Shown here in pieces: positions 57,812-63,805 of a stretch of DNA of 63,805 nucleotides. The DNA lies in the NCBI GenBank assembly GCA_016235865.1, contig JACRIK010000002.1, positions 71,520 through 135,324 on the forward strand, written 5' to 3'. Under the pieces are notes generated by a model. That model was given only the letters and a program-made list of their open reading frames with translations, was not told where the DNA came from and did no database searches. Position 1 is the stretch's first letter; every line of letters starts with the position of its first letter. Position numbers and translations under genes: made by a program. Origin of the DNA: Planctomycetota bacterium (lineage in GTDB: Bacteria; Planctomycetota; MHYJ01; JACQXL01).

Positions 57812-58480
57812 ATGAAAAAGATGATATTGGCCGGGGTGGTCCTGACCGCAATAAGCGGGATGATATTGGGGTGCAAGTCCGCGCCGCCGGAAGCCAAGCC
57901 GATTGACGTGGCGCCGCAGGTGGGCGAGAAAATGATTTGGTCCTCACACGACCAGAGGCCGGGCTGGACCGTTAATGAGCCGGCGACCAAGGAGGGCAAT
58001 TTCTATTTTGTCGGCCTGTCCGGTAAATATGCCACGGAGAAAGAAGGCCGGGATGACGCCCAGCGCAGCGCGGTCAATAACGTGGTTAAATATATCGGTA
58101 CATTCGCCCAGGATAAATTCCAGCAGATAACCACCTCGCACGGGCTGACCTCTGAAATCGTTGACCCGACCAGGGCAGTGCGCGATTTCCAGGAGCAACT
58201 CTCGGCCGCCTTTGCCTCGCACGTCCGGACCAAGGAATGGTATATCGAAAAATGGCAGGATAAAAAGACCAAAGAGACATATCATTTGGTATATCTTTTG
58301 GTAGAAGTACCGCAAACATCGGTTGAAAAGGCATATGAGGATACCTTAAACGGTAATATCGAAGATCTGAAGAAGAAGCGCGATGCGGCTAATGACGAGA
58401 AGGCCAAAGCCCAGTATGAGGATGCTATGAAGGCCTTTGAGGATGCCAAAAAGCAGGGTTTCGGTCTGGAAAAGAAATAA
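57812..58480 (+). CDS. LPP20-like lipoprotein
   Basis: This 222-residue lipoprotein has the lipobox MILGC (Cys21). The domain at about residues 45-180 (IWSSHDQRPGWTVNEPATKE, FYFVGLSGKYATEKEGRDDA, AVNNVVKYIGTFAQDKF, VRTKEWYIEKWQDKKTKETY, LVYLLVEVPQTSVEKAYED) resembles LPP20-type lipoproteins. The C-terminal 45 residues are a charged helix. The next gene starts with the same domain, so they are paralogues. AAGGAG precedes the ATG. It is the first gene of the caspase-containing operon. Confidence 0.82.
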   Translation: MKKMILAGVVLTAISGMILGCKSAPPEAKPIDVAPQVGEKMIWSSHDQRPGWTVNEPATKEGNFYFVGLSGKYATEKEGRDDAQRSAVNNVVKYIGTFAQDKFQQITTSHGLTSEIVDPTRAVRDFQEQLSAAFASHVRTKEWYIEKWQDKKTKETYHLVYLLVEVPQTSVEKAYEDTLNGNIEDLKKKRDAANDEKAKAQYEDAMKAFEDAKKQGFGLEKK

Positions 58481-58497
58481 CAAGTTCGTAAATACTA

Positions 58498-58581
58498 AAC
58501 ACGAATAGGACGAATACGACGAATGGCACGAATATAATTTATTATTTGTGTGATTCGCGTCCTACTCGTATGATTCGTGTT
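58498..58581. repeat. CGAAT-type inverted repeat
   Basis: AACACGAATAGGACGAATAC and GACGAATGGCACGAAT on the left; ATTTGTGTGATTCGCGTCC and ATGATTCGTGTT on the right. It lies between the two lipoprotein genes and may fold in the transcript. Confidence 0.65.
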
Positions 58582-58601
58582 CCTCTTTTTCTTGATGGCA
58601 T

Positions 58602-60311
58602 ATGAAAATATACATCTCACTTCTTGTGTTATTATTCATGGTTCTTCTGGGTTGTTCCAGCACCAACGGCAAGACATTGCCCATAGACGAGAAGAAGGTC
58701 TGGGCATCCCAGGAGCAGAAGCCGGACTGGACCGTTAAGGAACCCGGTGTAAAAGATGGTAACCAGTTTTTTATCGGGCTTTCGGATAAGTTTGAGACCG
58801 AAAAAGAAGCCCGCGATAATGCCTACAGCCACGTCCTGAATAACGTGGTTAAATACATATCGACTGATATCAAGACCAAGACCGAACGCCTGATTGCCTC
58901 AACCGGCCTGAGCAGTAAGATTATTGATCCGACTGTGACGGTCCGGGGGCTGGAGGAGCAGTTGTCTTCAGCCGTGGCCCGCCGGGTCAAGCCCCAGGAA
59001 TGGTATATAGAAAAATGGGAACGAAAACAAGGCGGCGAGAAGCGGACATATTATATGATATACCTGCTGGCTGATGTGCCTCAGGCAGAAGTGGAGCGGG
59101 TGATTGCCGAGCAGATTAGCTACCAGAATGAGATGATTAATGCCGTAAAGGCAGCCCAGGAACATCTGGTTAAGGCAAATAGTTTGATACTCGATGCGGA
59201 TAACCAGTCATCCGGCCAGCCGGTCCAGTCGATTGGTAAGTATCAAGAAGCAATTAAACAGGCAGAACAAGCCAAGGTAATACTTGCAGTGTTCCCGGAA
59301 CTTAAGGCAATGATTGCAGAAATAAAAATGATTATTGCTGTGACTAATAAGAAGACTAACGAGATAGGCGCCAATCCGGACACTGTTTTAACCAATGGCG
59401 TTTTAAACTTAGTTAAGAACGCTGATAAGCCTGTTACGGTGGCCATTGCCAAGGCTAATTATCAGGATACGGATTTGAGCAGTGAATTCGGTGGATATCT
59501 GATACAGAAGATAGAAACCATCATGGGCCAGGAAAAGGCGTTATATAATGTCATAGCCCAAAAGGTATTCCAGGATGAACTCAAGAAAGCCCAGAGTCCG
59601 ATTGAGGACTGTCTGGCCGGTAAATTTGTGCCCTTAAGCGACACTGTTATTTCCCGGGTTAACGGGCTGGTCTTTGTCCGTTACTGGGATAAGGGCGATA
59701 AAGTCGAGATAAAGATGGAGTTGATTGAGGTGGGCAAGGGGACGATACTCGGCTCGACCTCGCTGGAACTGCCCAAAGGCATGTTCCCGAAAGAGATAGC
59801 ATACAAGCCGGGCAATGACTTGATTGCCGGTGAAGGGCTGAAGGCATTCGGTTCCGGCGCGTCATCCGGAGACTTAAAGATAAAGGTCTGGGCGGACAAG
59901 GGCGAGGGCAGTGTTTACAAGAAGGACGAGTCGGTCCAATTCCATTTCCGTTCCAACAAGGACTGTTATATTTATCTCTATCATATGGACGCGGCCGGTT
60001 CGGTGAAACTGCTTTTCCCAAATAGTTTTAATAAGGATAACCGGGTCAAGGCCAATCAGGTCTACAGCATTCCGGACGAGACCATGAACTTTGACTTGAA
60101 GATAACCGAGCCGCTGGGCGCGGAGATGGTCAAGGCCTTTGCCAGCCTGCAGCCGGTCAAGGATTTGGAAATCAAGCCGGATGAGGTTGGTTTCCGTGAT
60201 ATCGGCAAGATTATGGATGCCAAAACCAGGGGCATCATCACCCGTTCTATCGAAGCCGTGGCCAAAGAGGGATTTGCAGAAAACACTTGCATTATTACGA
60301 CAATAAGATAG
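58602..60311 (+). CDS. Lipoprotein with LPP20-like, CsgG/LpoB-like and DUF4384 domains
   Basis: This 569-residue lipoprotein has lipobox VLLGC (Cys18). An N-terminal LPP20-like domain follows (VWASQEQKPDWTVKEPGVKD, FFIGLSDKFETEKEARDNAY, EWYIEKWERKQGGEKRTYYM), then a helical part (about 180-250). A CsgG/LpoB/FlgO-like alpha/beta domain covers about 260-400 (KPVTVAIAKANYQDTDLSSE, ALYNVIAQKVFQDELKKAQS, VEIKMELIEVGKGTILGSTS). A DUF4384 domain follows at about 425-520 (SVQFHFRSNKDCYIYLYHMD, AGSVKLLFPNSFNKDNRVKA). DUF4384 often occurs with caspase-like peptidases; such a protein is encoded next, so a complex at the membrane is plausible. Substrate unknown. Confidence 0.8.
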   Translation: MKIYISLLVLLFMVLLGCSSTNGKTLPIDEKKVWASQEQKPDWTVKEPGVKDGNQFFIGLSDKFETEKEARDNAYSHVLNNVVKYISTDIKTKTERLIASTGLSSKIIDPTVTVRGLEEQLSSAVARRVKPQEWYIEKWERKQGGEKRTYYMIYLLADVPQAEVERVIAEQISYQNEMINAVKAAQEHLVKANSLILDADNQSSGQPVQSIGKYQEAIKQAEQAKVILAVFPELKAMIAEIKMIIAVTNKKTNEIGANPDTVLTNGVLNLVKNADKPVTVAIAKANYQDTDLSSEFGGYLIQKIETIMGQEKALYNVIAQKVFQDELKKAQSPIEDCLAGKFVPLSDTVISRVNGLVFVRYWDKGDKVEIKMELIEVGKGTILGSTSLELPKGMFPKEIAYKPGNDLIAGEGLKAFGSGASSGDLKIKVWADKGEGSVYKKDESVQFHFRSNKDCYIYLYHMDAAGSVKLLFPNSFNKDNRVKANQVYSIPDETMNFDLKITEPLGAEMVKAFASLQPVKDLEIKPDEVGFRDIGKIMDAKTRGIITRSIEAVAKEGFAENTCIITTIR

Positions 60312-60355
60312 AATATATAATACAAGTTACGCAATTACGAATAAACAGTCTCTTG

Positions 60356-60427
60356 TGTCATTCCCGCGAAGGCGGGAATCCAGTAATTCCCAAGCGGTCT
60401 GGATTCCGTGTCAAGCACGGAATGACA
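60356..60427. repeat. Palindromic repeat of the GTCATTCCCGCGAAGGCGGG type
   Basis: TGTCATTCCCGCG opens and CGGAATGACA closes it, with GGAATCCAG/CTGGATTCC in between. This is a common dispersed repeat. Part of it stays in frame upstream of the caspase gene, mimicking a longer N-terminus (MSFPRRRESSNSQAVWI). Confidence 0.8.
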
Positions 60428-60474
60428 GTGAGTGCGTAAGTCATATTAATAAATTAGAGAAAAAGGAGTTAGTT

Positions 60475-63363
60475 ATGACAAAGAGAATATTGGGCGCGGC
60501 AATGGTAATGGGTTTGTTCTTGGCGGTTTCCTGCGTCAGTTCGGAGCGGAGTTTACGCCAGTTCGACGAGAAGATGACCAGCGAACGCAGGGTTAAGACC
60601 GAGGACGCCTTGGGCGAACCCAGGATAGAAATAGTCCAGAGGCCGATTTCCTCGAGTCCTGATGTCAGGTTCACCGTGATGGCCGATATGGTCAAGCGTG
60701 ATTCCTTCCTTCAGCAATATCAAAAGACCGAGAAATTCGAGCAGGTTCAGAGCGGCGAAGGACTGATGATAGCCGGCGGTATAATGTGGGGCTGGGGCCT
60801 GCTGGAATGGATGTTCGGGGCTATTTTTGGCATAGAAGACCCGGCCAGCGGTTATACCCTAACGCCGGCGGAAAAAGCCCAGTATGCCAGATGGGAAAGC
60901 CAGGGCGCGACGCTTTTTGTCCTTGGTTTGATTCCTTTCATAGTCGGCGCTTCTATGGAGCAACAGGTCACCTATGCGGACAAGCCGGTCGGCACATTTG
61001 AACGTAATGTCTCCAAGGACACCGCGCTCGGCAAGGCCGTGCCCATGCCCAACCTGATGGTTACGGCCTCGGCCAAGAACGACACCGGCACCCTGAATAT
61101 CTCAGGCACCACGGACCAGGACGGCAAGGCGGCTCTGGCCATGGATCGGTTGATGTCAGATGTCATTGCCACGGCTCGGGAACTGCCCCAGAATACCAGC
61201 GTGGAAATCAAGGCGGCCAACGGCCAGCCGACCTATCTGTATTATAATATCACGGAGGCCATAGACATTATGTCGCGCGGCGTGATTGACTGGAACACGG
61301 CGCCCGAGGGGTTAACTCCTTATCTCGAGGCGCGGATGGAAATCGGCGGTTCGACCAAGGCCAGCGAAACCGTGGAACTGAAATTCCATGTCTCCAACCA
61401 GAAGGGCAAGGGCGATTGCTACCGGCTCCAGGCCATGCTGAAAAGCGAGGAGCCGCTGTTTAATCGGCGCATCCTGATCGGGCACATCAAGGCCGGGCAG
61501 GAGATTTCGGTCAGCAACAAGGTGGAAATCCCCCGGCTCTGGCAGGACCGGGTCATTCCGCTGACGGTCACATTCGAGGAATTATACAAAAATATTCCGG
61601 ATAATATAGAAGCCCGGCTGGTCATCGAAGGCCTGCCCAGGCCGGCACTGGCCTATTCATACCAGATTGTGGACGACGGCTCAGGCAACTCGGTCGGCAA
61701 CAGCGACGGCGTGGCCCAGAAAGGCGAGGCGCTGGATATCGAAGTGACGGTCAATAACACCGGTGCGGTGGCGGCCCGGGATGTCCAGGCCCGGATATCG
61801 TTTGCTTCAGAGGTGGGCGAGGGCGTCATTTTACAGCGCAATAGTTTATCACTGGGTGACCTGGCCCCGAACGAGAGCAAGAAGGGCCGGTTTACTTTGG
61901 TGGTTAAAAAGGTGGCCCAGATAAATGACATAAACATCAATCTCAATATAGATGAAAAGAATCTTAACGTTGCCACGGCCGATACCATCGCCGTAAAAAT
62001 CGGCGCCCAGACCGAGACCAAGGCCATTGTCATGAATCCCAAGCCGGCCTATGTCACGGTGGACGAGATTACCGTGCGCGGCGGCGCCAGCCCGGACAGC
62101 ATTGCCCGGTTCCGGCTCAAAAAGGATATGGCCCTGACCATCACCGGCCAGATGGGCGATTGGTATCGGGTGGACCTGGGTAGCGGCCGGAATGGCTGGG
62201 TATCCAAGAATGAGATTGGCATGACCGAGCCCAAGCGGGACGCCACCGCAGTAGCTGCCCCGGCAGCCGCGGCCACGGTTATTGAGGTGATGCAAAAGGC
62301 CCCGCCGCTGATTGTCCTGGCCCAGCCCCAGAAGAGCGCGGTCGAGACCTTCGACGACTCTATTAAGATTGTCGGTACGGCCGGCGACGACCGCTCGGTG
62401 GAAAAGGTGGATATCCTGGTTAATAATAACCTGGCCAAGAGTTTGAGCACCCGGGGCATCAGTGTGGTCGAGCGTCCCAAATCATCGGACGAGAAAACGC
62501 CCAGTTACTCCTTTGAGCAGATTGTTTCGCTTAATATGGGCAATAATGAAATCAAAATCATTGCCTATGACGATGAAGGCCTGACCCGGCACCAGACCAT
62601 CAGGGTTACCCGCGTCCCGCAAAGAGGCGAGACGTATATGCTGTCTATCGGCATCAGCAACTATGACGACCAGAGCATCAAGAAATTGCCCTTTGCCGAA
62701 GAGGACGCCAAATCCATGGCTGATTTCTACCGTAATAATCCGGCCTCGCCCATGAAACCGGAAAATATCACCACCCTTTACGGCAAACAGGCCACCAGCC
62801 GGAATATCAGGAAAGCCATCGGAGACATGAGTAAGAAAGCCAAGGAATACGATACGGTCATTCTCTATTACGCCGGGCATGGCGATGTCGGCAAGCATCC
62901 CAACAAAAACACTGAATATTATCTGATACCGGTGGATGCGGAGAAAGAGGACCTGTTCTCCACGGCTATCGAGTTAAGCGAGGCCCAGCGGCTCTGGAGC
63001 GCGGTCACCTCCAAGCGCAAGGTCTTTATTGCTGATGCCTGCAACTCCGGCGGATTCAGCGACCTGAGAGGCGATGTGGACGGCTTTGAAAAAGGCATGG
63101 GCGAAGGCACTATCGTCATGACCGCATCATCCCGGGGCCAAAAGGCCATCGAAGAGCCCAAACTCAAGCACGGCCTGTTTACTTATTTTCTGTTGCAGGG
63201 CTTGGCCGGCGCGGCCGATACAGACGGCGACAAGCGGGTCAGCATCAGCGAATTGAAGAAATTCCTGGACAAAGAAGTGCCCAATAAGGCCAAGGAACTG
63301 GGCTCGGCCCAGACGCCGGTGATTAAGATTGAGACCAGCGGCGAGATATACCTGACCCGTTAG
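60475..63363 (+). CDS. Exported or lipid-anchored caspase-like (peptidase C14) protein with SH3b domain
   Basis: This 962-residue protein has a signal peptide with possible lipobox LAVSC. Two hydrophobic segments follow (MIAGGIMWGWGLLEWMFGAI and TLFVLGLIPFIVGASM), then CARDB/Ig-like strands (about 395-480, DIEVTVNNTGAVAARDVQAR), an SH3b domain (VTVRGGASPDSIARF-like start, WYRVDLGSGRNGWVS) and a second Ig-like domain (IKIVGTAGDDRSVEKVDILV). The caspase p20 domain begins at YMLSIGISNYDDQSIKKLPF. His802 (YYAGHGD) and Cys856 (DACNSGG) form the catalytic dyad. The likely substrates are Arg/Lys or Asp sites, not decidable. AAAAAGGAG precedes the ATG at 60475; the frame upstream is repeat DNA. Confidence 0.9.
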   Translation: MTKRILGAAMVMGLFLAVSCVSSERSLRQFDEKMTSERRVKTEDALGEPRIEIVQRPISSSPDVRFTVMADMVKRDSFLQQYQKTEKFEQVQSGEGLMIAGGIMWGWGLLEWMFGAIFGIEDPASGYTLTPAEKAQYARWESQGATLFVLGLIPFIVGASMEQQVTYADKPVGTFERNVSKDTALGKAVPMPNLMVTASAKNDTGTLNISGTTDQDGKAALAMDRLMSDVIATARELPQNTSVEIKAANGQPTYLYYNITEAIDIMSRGVIDWNTAPEGLTPYLEARMEIGGSTKASETVELKFHVSNQKGKGDCYRLQAMLKSEEPLFNRRILIGHIKAGQEISVSNKVEIPRLWQDRVIPLTVTFEELYKNIPDNIEARLVIEGLPRPALAYSYQIVDDGSGNSVGNSDGVAQKGEALDIEVTVNNTGAVAARDVQARISFASEVGEGVILQRNSLSLGDLAPNESKKGRFTLVVKKVAQINDININLNIDEKNLNVATADTIAVKIGAQTETKAIVMNPKPAYVTVDEITVRGGASPDSIARFRLKKDMALTITGQMGDWYRVDLGSGRNGWVSKNEIGMTEPKRDATAVAAPAAAATVIEVMQKAPPLIVLAQPQKSAVETFDDSIKIVGTAGDDRSVEKVDILVNNNLAKSLSTRGISVVERPKSSDEKTPSYSFEQIVSLNMGNNEIKIIAYDDEGLTRHQTIRVTRVPQRGETYMLSIGISNYDDQSIKKLPFAEEDAKSMADFYRNNPASPMKPENITTLYGKQATSRNIRKAIGDMSKKAKEYDTVILYYAGHGDVGKHPNKNTEYYLIPVDAEKEDLFSTAIELSEAQRLWSAVTSKRKVFIADACNSGGFSDLRGDVDGFEKGMGEGTIVMTASSRGQKAIEEPKLKHGLFTYFLLQGLAGAADTDGDKRVSISELKKFLDKEVPNKAKELGSAQTPVIKIETSGEIYLTR

Positions 63364-63470
63364 AGATAGAGATTGTTTCGGTCGTTTCTCTTCCTCGCAA
63401 TGATGTCATTGCGAGTGGTCCCGCTGAAGCGGAGTCACGTGGCAATCTCATCCCTCACGACCTATCTCTA
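63361..63470. repeat. Palindromic repeat after the caspase gene
   Basis: TAGAGATAGAGATTG (including the caspase stop TAG) pairs with CAATCTC... and CTATCTCTA. The centre has CTCGCAATGATGTCATTGCGAG, the core shared with the repeat at 47408. Confidence 0.75.
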
Positions 63471-63510
63471 ACGGGGACTGACCAAATAGGTCTGAAACAA
63501 AATAACCCCC

Positions 63511-63547
63511 GCCCCGATGTTACATCTGGACGGGGCTATTTTTTACC
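63511..63547 (+). terminator. Rho-independent terminator of the lipoprotein-caspase operon
   Basis: GCCCCG (63511-63516) pairs with CGGGGC (63531-63536) across a 14-base loop that contains ATGT/ACAT, followed by TATTTTTTA. Confidence 0.85.
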
Positions 63548-63668
63548 AATAAAACCACCATTTTCGGCTATCTCCTCTTTTCTAACCCCTTATTTCTCAA
63601 CCCCTTACGCCGGCAGGGGGGGAGGTACCCCCTACCCCTCATTCCCATACTCCATACCCTAATAATAT

Positions 63669-63805
63669 ATGGGCGCCGAGTTGGCATTAGATGGGGGCTA
63701 AGCTGGCATTACATGGGCGCCGAGTTGGCATTAGATGGGGGCTAAGCTGGCATTACATGGGCGCCGAGTTGGCATTAGATGGGGGCTAATCTGGCATTAC
63801 ATGGA
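63669..63805. repeat. 22-bp tandem array of two alternating unit types, at least 6 units, running off the window
   Basis: Type a (ATGGGCGCCGAGTTGGCATT then AG) at 63669, 63713 and 63757; type b (ATGGGGGCTAAGCTGGCATT then AC) at 63691, 63735 and 63779. Type a copies are identical; the third b has one change (AATCTGG). A new unit begins at 63801. The stretch between 63547 and 63668 shows only C/G-rich runs. Confidence 0.92.

Noticed and set aside
60355-60474. Forty-residue N-terminal extension of the caspase-like protein
   Set aside because: It is the translation of a dispersed palindromic repeat (MSFPRRRESSN...). The ATG at 60475 has AAGGAG and starts a proper signal peptide.

Overview
The window reads as a chromosomal segment of a Gram-negative, uncultured-type bacterium. 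It has lipoproteins with lipoboxes, an OmpA-type peptidoglycan-binding lipoprotein, a GmhB-like heptose phosphatase and fMet initiation (tRNA-fMet plus fmt). The mix of zinc-ribbon, HEAT, PQQ-propeller and squalene-cyclase-repeat proteins with a Hanks-type kinase resembles Planctomycetota or a neighbouring lineage. That placement is an inference from gene style, not from a marker phylogeny.

Layout. 0-7.5 kb: cut-off zinc dehydrogenase, tRNA-fMet, nadE, a Ser/Thr kinase, a MoaD/ThiS-like carrier, aspS, a nitroreductase, thiL, tsaE. 7.4-10.1 kb: a leftward Yip1 / DUF2752 / pabB operon. 10.5-16 kb: zinc-ribbon and HEAT proteins, tRNA-Ser, an orphan 2-hydroxyacyl-CoA dehydratase-type protein, two unknowns. 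16.2-23.4 kb: an ARPP-1 protein, polyprenyl synthase, PQQ propeller, cyclase-repeat protein, fmt, DUF116. 23.5-31.2 kb: envelope proteins, the nusA-infB-rbfA operon and hflX. 31.3-37.4 kb: pyrF, the TIGR03545/TIGR03546 pair, a diguanylate cyclase, tldD. 37.5-41.1 kb: a repeat-rich accessory pocket (membrane protein, zincin, ORF6N protein, three 21-bp arrays, two unknowns). 41-51 kb: gyrA, gmhB, tRNA-Met with a broken copy, a CNNM/CorC protein, tig-clpP-clpX, HEAT and macro-domain proteins. 51-57.5 kb: ppdK, TPR and small lipoproteins, tryptophanase. 57.6-63.5 kb: a three-gene lipoprotein/caspase operon behind a long, potentially structured leader.

The most unusual content is in the DNA between and inside genes. 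Six degenerate tandem arrays have unrelated units but periods of 21 or 22 bp, about two helical turns. Two different palindromic repeats sit in frame inside conserved enzymes (ppdK and a zincin). A 66-bp palindrome-bearing insert splits the T loop of a duplicated tRNA-Met 3' half. Two 94-95 bp MITE-like elements share 12-bp inverted ends and TCAA flanks. A TCCCGA...TCGGGA hairpin family recurs in 5' leaders just upstream of ribosome-binding sites.

Several sigma70-like promoters place the likely transcription start within a few bases of the ATG (kinase, 14513 gene, polyprenyl synthase, PQQ protein, possibly tnaA), suggesting common leaderless expression. The long leader of the caspase operon is a clear exception. 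No sequence search or folding calculation was run; family names come from motif recognition in the translated sequence.
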